Part shown: one piece after another, positions 22,217 through 31,122 of the stretch
Position numbering within the stretch: the stretch's first letter is position 1
Layout: every line of letters starts with the position of its first letter
IMG/VR virus record: IMGVR_UViG_3300025108_000111
Location: 1 to 44,052 of that record
Length of the DNA: 44,052 nt
Strand: one strand, 5' to 3'
DNA from: a virus
The notes under the pieces: generated by a model
Seen by the model: the letters and a program-made list of their open reading frames with translations, nothing else
The model's database searches: none
Told to the model about the DNA's origin: nothing
Program-made: the position numbers and the translations under genes

Positions 22217-23513
22217 CCCTCGTGACCCTGCTCTTTGGACACCTAGAACCCAAGAGTTTACCGGAGGTCATAACCCAAGGGAGATGCTGGGCGACTACGA
22301 TGTCAACCCAAATGAGGACAATGAGGGGTTGTCGCACCATAGCCGTCAAAGTCCTGAAGACTATGAAAGCACGGACCAAGCCGATGCTAAGAAAAGACGA
22401 AAGCGTGCATTGGCTGAATTAGAACCAGCATTGCCGCATATCTCAATGAAGCCTGCTAAAATTGATGAGGAGATTTCAAGAAGTCCTCAAGGTGAAGGTT
22501 CAAGCGAATTACTAGAAAGTGCTTTGGGCGTTGACATGGGTTTAGCGGGCCGAGGTATATCTCAAGCAGTTGGTGCGAATGTTGGTCCGATCAGAAGTCC
22601 AACAGGCCAAATCTCATATCAATCCGACATAGGTAAATCAATAGCACTTCACATTGGGTATGTCCCATTTTCAATGACTGATGTCCTTCAAAAAGCAAAG
22701 CGAAGATACAAAGGTCGCAAATACGAAGAGGACGACGAGTCTCATGAAGACGAGCGTAAAGGAAAACTCAAGCGCAAGCGTGAGAAGAAACGAAAAGGAA
22801 AAGGCAAGAAAACAGCCCGTGGTGGTCGTGAAATCAAATCCGCTACGAAAAGGCGTGCCGCTTCAGCAGAAAGAAACCTCAACCGATATTCAAAGCGTCA
22901 AGCGTTCAATCCGAATACAAAGAGCCTGCCGTTGAGAATGCTTGGTGCTACTAGAGCGGAGGGTATCCCTCTCCGACTCCGAGACCCTGTTGCATGGGAG
23001 AGGAAAAAGGCATATGAGCGTGAGCGAAGAAAGCAAGGGGCAATGCCTCGTGGGATGTCTCACCACTATGATACTTCAGCATCAGGTGGACGAGGGGGAA
23101 CAATTGGAGGAACCAAAGGAACCTCAACAAAAATGCCTTCTAGTCCCAAAATGGGGACAAACCCCACATCAGCATCAGCATCAAGAAGGGAGCGCATTAG
23201 CCCCGGAGGAGTTGGAGACCCATTAGGGACATCAGACGCATTGCCTTCTCTAGCAAAGTCGGGCGGCGGTCTCGCATCATTGAACCGTGCCGAGGTCAAA
23301 TCCCTCCTCCGTAAAATCGAACAGATGCTAAACAAACTCAATAGGATGAAAAAGTCAACTCCTGAACACGGTCAAGAAGCCAAAATTGGAAACCAAGCGG
23401 GCAAGGACAAAGCCTCCGCCCCCCAAGGAATGACGACACTTGATGAGGATAAAGAGGCTTACAGAATGTTTGATGATACTTCACTGGTTGAACACATTGT
23501 TAGTAAGCGGTGA
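22209..23513 (+). CDS. Lys/Arg-rich protein, probably nucleic-acid or capsid associated
   Basis: 434 residues from ATG 22209; GTG 22203 is nearer GGAGGG and cannot be excluded. A polar N-terminal part is followed by a dense basic block (about residues 160-230, with K-L-K-R-K-R-E-K-K-R-K-G-K-G-K-K), then Arg-rich L-P-L-R-M-L-G-A-T-R-A-E-G and a Ser/Gly/Pro linker. The end has a helical E-V-K-S-L-L-R-K-I-E-Q-M-L-N-K-L. The charge pattern suits DNA condensation or packing inside a head. It is unrecognised beyond composition. Confidence 0.6.
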   Translation: MSNPRDPALWTPRTQEFTGGHNPREMLGDYDVNPNEDNEGLSHHSRQSPEDYESTDQADAKKRRKRALAELEPALPHISMKPAKIDEEISRSPQGEGSSELLESALGVDMGLAGRGISQAVGANVGPIRSPTGQISYQSDIGKSIALHIGYVPFSMTDVLQKAKRRYKGRKYEEDDESHEDERKGKLKRKREKKRKGKGKKTARGGREIKSATKRRAASAERNLNRYSKRQAFNPNTKSLPLRMLGATRAEGIPLRLRDPVAWERKKAYERERRKQGAMPRGMSHHYDTSASGGRGGTIGGTKGTSTKMPSSPKMGTNPTSASASRRERISPGGVGDPLGTSDALPSLAKSGGGLASLNRAEVKSLLRKIEQMLNKLNRMKKSTPEHGQEAKIGNQAGKDKASAPQGMTTLDEDKEAYRMFDDTSLVEHIVSKR

Positions 23514-23519
23514 TTATCA

Positions 23520-25418
23520 ATGTTGCACCTCGATAGATTCTTGATCATCAAAGGTGAAGGAGTCCACGACCTTTGGGATTTCATCAATGCGGCATTACAA
23601 ACGGATAACCCCCAACTGACAACGGCGGCTTTAGCCAATTCACATCACGACATCCAGCATTCAGAAATCACTGGTGTTGAAGGTGATGCCGCACACGAGG
23701 CATATCGCAAAGGGTTGATTGATGAAGAAACCGCACGCATATACCACGAGGGTCCGAGCAACCCCAAATACATGGAGGCCTTTAGAAGGGCGGCTTTAGC
23801 GGGCGCACCCTTGATTAACAGTTTAGTTGAAAGACAGAATGTAATCAATGCGTCGAGAGGCATACATGCAATGAATAAACCCTTTTCAAATGTGATGGGC
23901 AAGGATTACCAAGTCGATGGGCAATGGGGACATAAGCCTCATGCATTGTCAATGAAGGATGTAAAAAGGAACAGCAATGGTCGATTTATTGACCCTTGGG
24001 ACCCTCAAACAAGAAAGTTGGTCACTAATATCAAAAGTGAAATCAATTTACAAGGAGAGGGATGGCTTAGACCTTATTCAGAAGCATTGGAGGAGAGGAG
24101 AGGTCAAGGAGGCCCACAGCACAGAAAAAAGACTAATGATACAATTCACCCCGGTTTGGTTCATAGGAACACGATCAGAATACCGGACAGGCGAGCATTG
24201 GTTGAATTATGGAACACTGTCAAAGAGGCACAGGCAACGGCTCAACAAACTGGGGCCGACCCCGCTCAAGCCGCACATCAGGCATTGATGCAAAATAAAA
24301 CATTCAAGAAAGTAACTGGTGGTATTCATCACCGTTCCTTTGAGGAGTCATATGGGCAATACGCTGATAACGCCGCAATGTTTACTCCTGAAAATCAAAA
24401 CATTCCTAATGAAATGCAAACTGATTCGATGGGCGACCCAACAGTCAGTAGCGAATTAGCCCAAATGCCATTAGGCACTGATTTGTCGGGCTGGACGCAT
24501 CCTGAATTACAGGAAAAAGGCTGGCATAAAAATCTCCACATTGGCGGTAAGAACGGTCATTCACAAGCGGGCGGAGGTATGGAAGCGGGCGTAAAGGACC
24601 TAATGGCCCTTCAGGGGTTGACCGAGGAACAGGCTAGAGGTGTTTGGCAAACCGCTCACGCAGGGACTAGAAAAGAAGGCAACTTTAGACAGCGTTGGAA
24701 TACTGCATTGGCTCATGCGACATTGGCCAACAGTGGAGGCGTAGCCCCAAATTGGGTTGCTCAAGGAACGCACATGCCAATGCCTCAACAACCTTTGTCA
24801 GCATCACCCCCCCCTCCTGCCCCTGATTCTGACACCCCTCAACAGGCTACCCCTAGTAAAGTGACAGCCCCCGGCATGGATACTAAACACGGTGGAATGA
24901 CAATGCATTCGGGTCCCCCAACTGTTGCACCTCCTCCAACAGATGTCCTTTCGTCACCCCCCGGCTTAGGTGCTGGTGCGGTGGCTCCCCCTCCTCCAAA
25001 AGTTGATACTCAAATCGCACCCCCTCCCTCGCTCGGCATGAACAATGCTTTAGGGGCGGCATCTCCTCCCTCGACACGGCGAGGCGTTATGGATTCACTT
25101 GGAGGCGCATTAGGACGCTTATACGGGAACAGATTTCCCGGTGGCATCTTTGGCAAGTCTGACGGCGAAAAACAGCAAATCGAACAATACCTAGAACAGG
25201 TTCAAATTGATATAGCAAAGTCCGAATTGACCATAAGTGCGACACCAATGAACCCGGAGTCTCCCGTCGATATTTCAATTGTAGCAGGCCGCTTGAAAAA
25301 GACATCAAGCGACATTACTGCAATTATTCACAGCCGTGGTGACTGGCGGGATATTGCTAAATCATTCAATGTCCCTCATGAAGCGGTCCAAGAAGTAAAG
25401 GTGATATTCAATGAATGA
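23520..25418 (+). CDS. Large virion-type protein with Pro-rich linker
   Basis: 632 residues. The N-terminal 400 residues look folded (A-A-H-E-A-Y-R-K-G-L-I-D-E-E-T-A and Q-E-L-like helices; L-T-E-E-Q-A-R-G-V-W near residue 365). A long Pro/Ala linker follows (P-P-P-P-A-P, A-P-P-P-T-D, P-P-P-P-K-V). The last 100 residues are helical, with D-W-R-D-I-A-K-S-F-N-V-P-H-E-A-V, a helix-turn-helix-like end. It overlaps the next gene by 8 bases. Function unknown; the multi-domain layout is like internal or minor head proteins. Confidence 0.58.
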   Translation: MLHLDRFLIIKGEGVHDLWDFINAALQTDNPQLTTAALANSHHDIQHSEITGVEGDAAHEAYRKGLIDEETARIYHEGPSNPKYMEAFRRAALAGAPLINSLVERQNVINASRGIHAMNKPFSNVMGKDYQVDGQWGHKPHALSMKDVKRNSNGRFIDPWDPQTRKLVTNIKSEINLQGEGWLRPYSEALEERRGQGGPQHRKKTNDTIHPGLVHRNTIRIPDRRALVELWNTVKEAQATAQQTGADPAQAAHQALMQNKTFKKVTGGIHHRSFEESYGQYADNAAMFTPENQNIPNEMQTDSMGDPTVSSELAQMPLGTDLSGWTHPELQEKGWHKNLHIGGKNGHSQAGGGMEAGVKDLMALQGLTEEQARGVWQTAHAGTRKEGNFRQRWNTALAHATLANSGGVAPNWVAQGTHMPMPQQPLSASPPPPAPDSDTPQQATPSKVTAPGMDTKHGGMTMHSGPPTVAPPPTDVLSSPPGLGAGAVAPPPPKVDTQIAPPPSLGMNNALGAASPPSTRRGVMDSLGGALGRLYGNRFPGGIFGKSDGEKQQIEQYLEQVQIDIAKSELTISATPMNPESPVDISIVAGRLKKTSSDITAIIHSRGDWRDIAKSFNVPHEAVQEVKVIFNE

Positions 25419-26442
25419 CTTAATCCTAAAAGCAAGAGAAGAACAGATGATCGAAGACAAGACCACTTTGGTCAAATCGTATTTGATGTCAGACCATGGT
25501 GTTTCCGCTCAATGGTGTTCAGATAATCATTTGCTGATTAAGAATTATGTCGCAACCACTCCCGGTCAAAAGGCTAAAGACATCGGGGCAGGCCTGATGG
25601 GTGGAGCGGCAAATTGGGCCGATAAAGGCTTTTACGGTGGCGAAGGGCCAATTTCGGCACAAGGAGTTAAAGGAAAAGCAAAGGGTCTTGCTCGCAGGTT
25701 CGGTCAAACAGCAATGGCTCCAATCAGGGCCGCTGGCAAACTTGGAAACACAATTGGTGCGGGACTTGAAACGGCGGCTATTGCCGGTCAACAGGCGAAC
25801 ACACATATCAGGCCAAATGAGCAATCAGACATTTCAATGGGCCAAGGACAAGCACTAAAAAACAATGCGAAATCCAAGTTACAAACCGATGCGTATAACG
25901 CAGGAAAGGTCGCACCTGATGCTTCTAAGGGGGAAACCGTCGCTCAAGCATCAGCAAATGCCGAAGCCGCCAATCAAGACATAAATGCAACGACTGTTCC
26001 CGGCGCACCTGACTTAGATGCATTGACCGCACAACAAAATCCGACAATGGATCAGAAAGTGCAAAATGTCAACCAGCAACAACAACAAGGTGGTCAGCAA
26101 CAACAAGGCGGCGCACCTCAAGGTAGCCCGCAGGCAATGGCTCAAGCGGCTCAAATCCAAGACGCTCAAGCACAAGCGAGAACAAAGGGCGGTATTGGAA
26201 CCGGCTTTATGTCCAACCTCTTAACATTAGGAGCGTCAGGTATGGCTCGTGGTGCATACAATGCATACCAACGGAACCAAGGCCGTCAGCGTCTTAATTC
26301 ATATGGTCGAGGCGACTTTAGCAAATCCATTCATTTTCAAAATCAAATCAGCAATGCGTATCAAACCATTGAATTGAGAAAAGGCTATCAAGCAAGAAAT
26401 ACAACGGAGATGCTACGCAATGGAAGGCGAAGACAAGTTTGA
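25411..26442 (+). CDS. Ala/Gln/Gly-rich protein with Gly-rich amphipathic region
   Basis: 343 residues. An N-terminal helical head (E-E-Q-M-I-E-D-K-T-T-L-V-K-S-Y-L) precedes a glycine-rich, weakly hydrophobic part (K-D-I-G-A-G-L-M-G-G-A-A-N-W-A-D), then a Q-rich low-complexity zone (N-Q-Q-Q-Q-Q-G-G-Q-Q-Q-Q). The tail is basic. It overlaps both neighbours, so it is co-translated with the 632- and 1096-residue proteins. It could be an internal or membrane-active virion protein; that is only compositional. Confidence 0.55.
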   Translation: MNDLILKAREEQMIEDKTTLVKSYLMSDHGVSAQWCSDNHLLIKNYVATTPGQKAKDIGAGLMGGAANWADKGFYGGEGPISAQGVKGKAKGLARRFGQTAMAPIRAAGKLGNTIGAGLETAAIAGQQANTHIRPNEQSDISMGQGQALKNNAKSKLQTDAYNAGKVAPDASKGETVAQASANAEAANQDINATTVPGAPDLDALTAQQNPTMDQKVQNVNQQQQQGGQQQQGGAPQGSPQAMAQAAQIQDAQAQARTKGGIGTGFMSNLLTLGASGMARGAYNAYQRNQGRQRLNSYGRGDFSKSIHFQNQISNAYQTIELRKGYQARNTTEMLRNGRRRQV

Positions 26443-29400
26443 TGTCTTGCTATTGAAGGCCGAGGGTAAGCAGTCCGATAGGCATGATGAAGCATTTGAT
26501 TTAGTTTGGGATGATTTAGAAAAGGGATTCTTTGAGTCCTTTGGTCGTGCAAAACGACAAGCCCAAGAAAGAGCAAGACGAATACCGGGTGCAATGGAGA
26601 GAATGACGGAGAGGCGTGAAGCCGCCGCCGCACCATCGGTTCGCACGATCAGTGAGGACACAGAAGCACCTGCCGACCCCGGTGTAGTGCAAAATACAAC
26701 AACTGAATATGTTCCTGCTGACATTGTTCCTGACAATACCCCCCCAGCAACTCCTGTTGAAGAAGTAGTAAGCGCACCCCCCGGCTCAAAGTTGGGGAAG
26801 CCTGATGACATCAACAACAAAGTCAATCAAAGCAAAGCCCAATCAGCGGCGAGAACAAAGGAAATATCCGCCTCAAAAAAACGAGCCGCACAGGTCAAAG
26901 CACGGGAAGTCGAAATAAAGGAGTTGAAAGAACAACTGGCGGCGGTGCGGGCATCGATTAAAAGACAAAATAAGTCAAACAAGGATGATGCGAAAGAGGA
27001 CTTAGTGTCCGAAGTCCCTAGTGCAACAAATACAGAAGTTGCTGATGTGGTCCCAAATCCTCCTGCTGATTCGACCCCTGAATCTGAAGAGGAAGAGGAA
27101 AACCCAACAAGGGTGGTGAATTGGTCAGGCTCTCCGTCCAAAAAAGAAAAGGTGGAGGAAACTGAACAGACCGTTGAGGATAAAGCGGCTCTAGCAGGCT
27201 TTGACGAAATGATGTCAAATAACGATTTGGACTCCGCTGAAAGCGAGACGAATCCTGATATTGGGGGGGTAAACCGGCGTATTCAAGAAGAGATTATTGA
27301 AGAAACTAAGCCTCCAAACTCCGATAGTTTACTTGAAGTAATCCCCCTGTCTAATAAAGTTGACAATGATAAGTTGCTAGACTTGTTGAACCTTGTCCCA
27401 GTTGGTGGCAAAAAGGAATCAACTGAAGACATTGCCGAGGAGACAATGCAGGTTGAAATGCCTAAGCGTATGTATCAAGTGGCGGATGATGGCACTATCA
27501 TCGGCAGTAAAATCACTAAAAAGAAGGCCGAGAAGTTGATCGGAGGCGAAGCCACATTCGACGGTAAAGTGTTGCAGTTGAATAGACCGCCCACTGACAA
27601 AGAAAAGCAAATGGCATCATCAAGGTGGGACAATGAAAAAGGTCAATCTGTTCCTATTGAAGTAGTCGATGATTTAGTCGAAGACGCAAAGGTTGAGCCT
27701 CCTAATGATGAGGAATGGGAGGATGCTGATGAAGGAGAGGACTTTGAAGAACCGACTCTTACTGAAGAGGACATCATCGGACATGAGTTTGAAACTGATG
27801 TCATGGATGCAATCAGAACCGATATAGAAGGGGCAACACCCGGAGACCTCGATAACCCCGACCTCGGACCGGAGGACGGCGAGACTATGGGCGGTATGAT
27901 GGAGATGCCTGACATCCTAGATAAGCCAAAGGATGAGCCGGATAAGCCGGAGGACTTCCCTATGATATACGCTTCAAATGCCGAGGAGTATTGGCCGATG
28001 TATATGGAGGAGGCCGAGGGAGGGAATCTCGCCGCCGCTAAACATTTGAAGAATAGTCTTGATGAAGACTTGGCTAATGCTCTTGGTGAGAATTATGACG
28101 ACATGTATGATGACTTAAACGACCTCATTGCCTCTATTGAAGGAGACCAAAAGTCACCGAGCATCCTAAGCGAAAGGGAGGCTCTAGGTGAAGAAGGCTA
28201 TGCAAAAAAATACACTTATGGTAATGACCGGGACCCTAATATGAGGAGATATATGAAACCGGATGAGTTTGGGACTCATTACGACTTTGACGAGTTAGAG
28301 TCCGAACCGCCAACTCTATCTCCTGATGAGTTGATCGCCGCAATCTCTTATGCAAGAAAACTTACAATAGGGACAGGTAAACAACGAAACCCCCCAAATA
28401 CCTATGTGTATTGGAATGACGCAGGGGAGCCGGTTGGAATGAGAGCGATTGACAGATACACTGGTCGAATGTTAAATGTGGGGGCGACTCAACTCCCCGG
28501 CATGAGTAAACCAATGGAGACCTATGACAACATGTTTTTTGAAAGCGAATTAGACAAGGACGACCCTAATTTTGTTTCACCTGAAGACCGACAGCGATTC
28601 AAGGATGAATCAAGAGATGTCTATGCTAACCAAAAATACAGGGTGACTCAAGTTGACCCCGATAAAATAGCGGAGGCTGTGAAGGCCATTGGACCAATTG
28701 GGTCCTCATCAGGAAAAAGCAAATACCGGACTTTTGAAGGTCCCAGTTTTTCACACATTGATGATGTCCCCGGATTGGACGAAAAAGACGAACATGGTAA
28801 TTACTTGAAACGAGACATATATCTCTCCTCATTACAAAGGGCTTTAGAGCGTAAATACAAAGACTCACCAAAGAAAATTACAACTCCATCAATGTTCCCC
28901 GACCCAACGGCAACAAACGAAGCGGGGGAGTTGATTCATCCATTTAATCCTGAAGGACATACAGGTCTCGATGGGATGAAACTGCCGCAGTATGACTTCG
29001 CCACTAGGACTGGACAAGGGATGAGCGGGTTGCCAAGAAAAAAAGTAGCGGGGATGCCATTCTCGATCATCAACGCTTTGAAGAAAAAAGGGTTCAGACC
29101 GAAGAATCGCTCCGCTCGCCCTGACGACTCGGAGACTAGAATCATGTTTGGCCAAGGACAAGGCACGCCAAAATCCGGTAAAATGGTCCCCGGCATGAAA
29201 GGACAATTTGGATTTGATGACCTCAACCCGGAGATGCACGCCCTGCCTGATAGACAAATGCGTAGTGAAGTCTCCCGCCGAATGCCTATTGATGATGTCA
29301 ACGCCACTTTACATGAGACCGGCCCAAATGATTTCAAAGAATTGTTAGCAGGAAAAGAAGGAGAGAGAATGATTGGCAACCAGTCGTTTAGTGCTAGTTT

Positions 29401-29710
29401 ATTGGCGGCTTTGAATCATTGGCCAACCAAGGATATGGCGGTCCGTTATCCGGGCGAAGGTATGAAGGATGGCGTGGGGCCGATGTCGGTCTCAAGTCAA
29501 CTGGGTGAAGGCATTCCGATGAGTATGCATATTGCACCAAGGACAATAAGCGAAGATGGAACGCCACCCCGACGAATGCTAAAATCAGAAAACTCTAATG
29601 ACAATTATTCCCTATTACCTTCATCATTCTTTGATCAGGGTCCACAGAAACAAATGGCGGTTCAGGATAACATGAGCCTATTGCCTGCGGGCTGGGGTGA
29701 TGACCAATGA
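26420..29710 (+). CDS. 1096-residue coiled-coil, acidic protein with near-N-terminal tag
   Basis: ATG 26420 is 23 bases inside the previous gene. Residues 24-35 (E-A-F-D-L-V-W-D-D-L-E-K) match the tag core, followed by G-F-F-E-S-F-G, like D-F-F-F-G after the internal tag of the first gene. A coiled coil (about 140-185, V-K-A-R-E-V-E-I-K-E-L-K-E-Q-L) leads to a very acidic 400-residue region (D-E-G-E-D-F-E-E-P). The last 450 residues look folded with many Tyr, Pro and Arg. It lies just upstream of the terminase. Unrecognised; as the only large virion-type protein with a tag it may be the link between tagged proteins and the particle. Confidence 0.6.
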   Translation: MEGEDKFDVLLLKAEGKQSDRHDEAFDLVWDDLEKGFFESFGRAKRQAQERARRIPGAMERMTERREAAAAPSVRTISEDTEAPADPGVVQNTTTEYVPADIVPDNTPPATPVEEVVSAPPGSKLGKPDDINNKVNQSKAQSAARTKEISASKKRAAQVKAREVEIKELKEQLAAVRASIKRQNKSNKDDAKEDLVSEVPSATNTEVADVVPNPPADSTPESEEEEENPTRVVNWSGSPSKKEKVEETEQTVEDKAALAGFDEMMSNNDLDSAESETNPDIGGVNRRIQEEIIEETKPPNSDSLLEVIPLSNKVDNDKLLDLLNLVPVGGKKESTEDIAEETMQVEMPKRMYQVADDGTIIGSKITKKKAEKLIGGEATFDGKVLQLNRPPTDKEKQMASSRWDNEKGQSVPIEVVDDLVEDAKVEPPNDEEWEDADEGEDFEEPTLTEEDIIGHEFETDVMDAIRTDIEGATPGDLDNPDLGPEDGETMGGMMEMPDILDKPKDEPDKPEDFPMIYASNAEEYWPMYMEEAEGGNLAAAKHLKNSLDEDLANALGENYDDMYDDLNDLIASIEGDQKSPSILSEREALGEEGYAKKYTYGNDRDPNMRRYMKPDEFGTHYDFDELESEPPTLSPDELIAAISYARKLTIGTGKQRNPPNTYVYWNDAGEPVGMRAIDRYTGRMLNVGATQLPGMSKPMETYDNMFFESELDKDDPNFVSPEDRQRFKDESRDVYANQKYRVTQVDPDKIAEAVKAIGPIGSSSGKSKYRTFEGPSFSHIDDVPGLDEKDEHGNYLKRDIYLSSLQRALERKYKDSPKKITTPSMFPDPTATNEAGELIHPFNPEGHTGLDGMKLPQYDFATRTGQGMSGLPRKKVAGMPFSIINALKKKGFRPKNRSARPDDSETRIMFGQGQGTPKSGKMVPGMKGQFGFDDLNPEMHALPDRQMRSEVSRRMPIDDVNATLHETGPNDFKELLAGKEGERMIGNQSFSASLLAALNHWPTKDMAVRYPGEGMKDGVGPMSVSSQLGEGIPMSMHIAPRTISEDGTPPRRMLKSENSNDNYSLLPSSFFDQGPQKQMAVQDNMSLLPAGWGDDQ
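26489..26524 (+). other. Tag copy near the N-terminus of the 1096-residue protein
   Basis: E-A-F-D-L-V-W-D-D-L-E-K keeps A-F-D, W, L and K of the consensus. It is preceded by 23 residues, so it is not initiator-linked. Confidence 0.5.
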
Positions 29711-31122
29711 GTAACCCCCTGCTCGACTTAACCGGAAAAGTCGATTATGAGATGGGTCGCCGTGATTTCAAATACTTCTTTGAAGACATATGCGGATTTC
29801 AGTTAGCACACTTTCACAAAGAATGGTATGAGATGTCGGAGGGACATAACAAAACCTGCGTTATTGCATCACGAGACCACGGCAAGTCTGTGTTCTATCG
29901 TGTTTACCTTCTTTGGAAAATGGCATACAACCCCGGAACAGAAGTCCTATTCTTTTCACACAGTCAACATCAATCCATTGACCACATGGCGAAAATGGAT
30001 GAATTGATTATGATGACCCCCGCTTTACAGCACCTAAAACCGAAGCGTGGATGGGCGAAGCAATTGTTCAAAATGACAAACAAGTCTTCTATTCGGGCAA
30101 TGTCTGTTGGCAAAGCGGTTCGTGGAGCGCACCCTGATATTGTAGTGCTTGACGATATTTTATCCAGTGAAGCGGCAACTCAATTGAAGTCCGTCGCTCA
30201 ATGGTTTTACACCGCACTATTGCCTGTTCTTCACCACACCGCACAGTTGTGCATAGTTGGGACTCCGTTCTCTTTCACAGACCTTTATGCTGAATTGAAA
30301 GGACTCAAGGGGTATGAAGTCAGGGAGTATCCGGCAATCAACGAAAAGACTGGCGACCCCCTATGGCCTGAACGGTGGAACATAGACGCATTAAACTCAA
30401 GACGCAATGAGATGACTTCTATTGCATTTACCCGTGAATACCTATGTCAACCACTATCCAGTGAAGAGAGCCTATTCCCTGAAGAGATGATCGCAAACGC
30501 AAAGGACGATTCATTATCCCTCTCATATTACCCCGACCCCGATGAACATTTCAATTACTACATTGGCTGGGACCCTGCTATCAGTGCAAACAGAAAAGCG
30601 GATTACACCTGCATGATGGTCATCGCTATGGATGAGAACAGGCATAAGAGAGTGATTCACACCCATCATGAAAAGGGGATGGACTTCAGTAGTCAGATTG
30701 ATAAAATCATTGAATTGAATGCACGATTTAACCCAGTTATTATCGAATTAGAGACAAACAACTTTGCAGTAGCATTCAATCAAGTATTAAAAGAGATTAG
30801 CGATTTACCAATCAAACCGTTCAATATGAGCCGTATGAAGAAAGAAGCGTTAATTCATACATTGCAGTTACACTTTGAACAAGGGCATTTAGCGATTCCT
30901 TACAAGGACCAAGGCTCGACATTGAGGCACATGAACAACCTTATCACTGAATTGTCAACATTTACCATGCTTGAGAATGGCAGGATGGAGAGTTTAGGCG
31001 CACACGACGATATGGTCATTGCGCTCGCTTTGTCTGTTCAAGCAACAAAAGAGTATAGGGATAACATTGTAATCCTTGATGCCGACACATGGAGTAAGAG
31101 ACTGGGGTGGCAAAGTGCGTGA
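29707..31122 (+). CDS. terL: Terminase large subunit
   Basis: 471 residues; ATGA overlap with the previous gene. It packages DNA into preformed heads using an ATPase motor and a headful or site-specific nuclease. The N-terminal ATPase has the viral Walker A variant A54-S-R-D-H-G-K-S61 and Walker B I-V-V-L-D-D (145-150), with S-R-D-H also seen in many phage terminases. The C-terminal RNase-H-like nuclease has G-W-D289-P, I-I-E347-L-E, and G-A-H-D-D-M near residue 440, giving the expected acidic triad. Length is usual for the family. It anchors the packaging/head operon and supports a tailed virus of the Caudoviricetes. Confidence 0.95.
   Translation: MSNPLLDLTGKVDYEMGRRDFKYFFEDICGFQLAHFHKEWYEMSEGHNKTCVIASRDHGKSVFYRVYLLWKMAYNPGTEVLFFSHSQHQSIDHMAKMDELIMMTPALQHLKPKRGWAKQLFKMTNKSSIRAMSVGKAVRGAHPDIVVLDDILSSEAATQLKSVAQWFYTALLPVLHHTAQLCIVGTPFSFTDLYAELKGLKGYEVREYPAINEKTGDPLWPERWNIDALNSRRNEMTSIAFTREYLCQPLSSEESLFPEEMIANAKDDSLSLSYYPDPDEHFNYYIGWDPAISANRKADYTCMMVIAMDENRHKRVIHTHHEKGMDFSSQIDKIIELNARFNPVIIELETNNFAVAFNQVLKEISDLPIKPFNMSRMKKEALIHTLQLHFEQGHLAIPYKDQGSTLRHMNNLITELSTFTMLENGRMESLGAHDDMVIALALSVQATKEYRDNIVILDADTWSKRLGWQSA

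Noticed and set aside
23520-23600. G-V-H-D-L-W-D-F-I as another tag copy
   Set aside because: It lacks A-F-D and the Leu-Lys end; the match is no better than chance.
26413-26826. 137-codon minus-strand frame
   Set aside because: Shadow of the 1096-residue gene; Ser/Thr-rich composition, no ribosome site.
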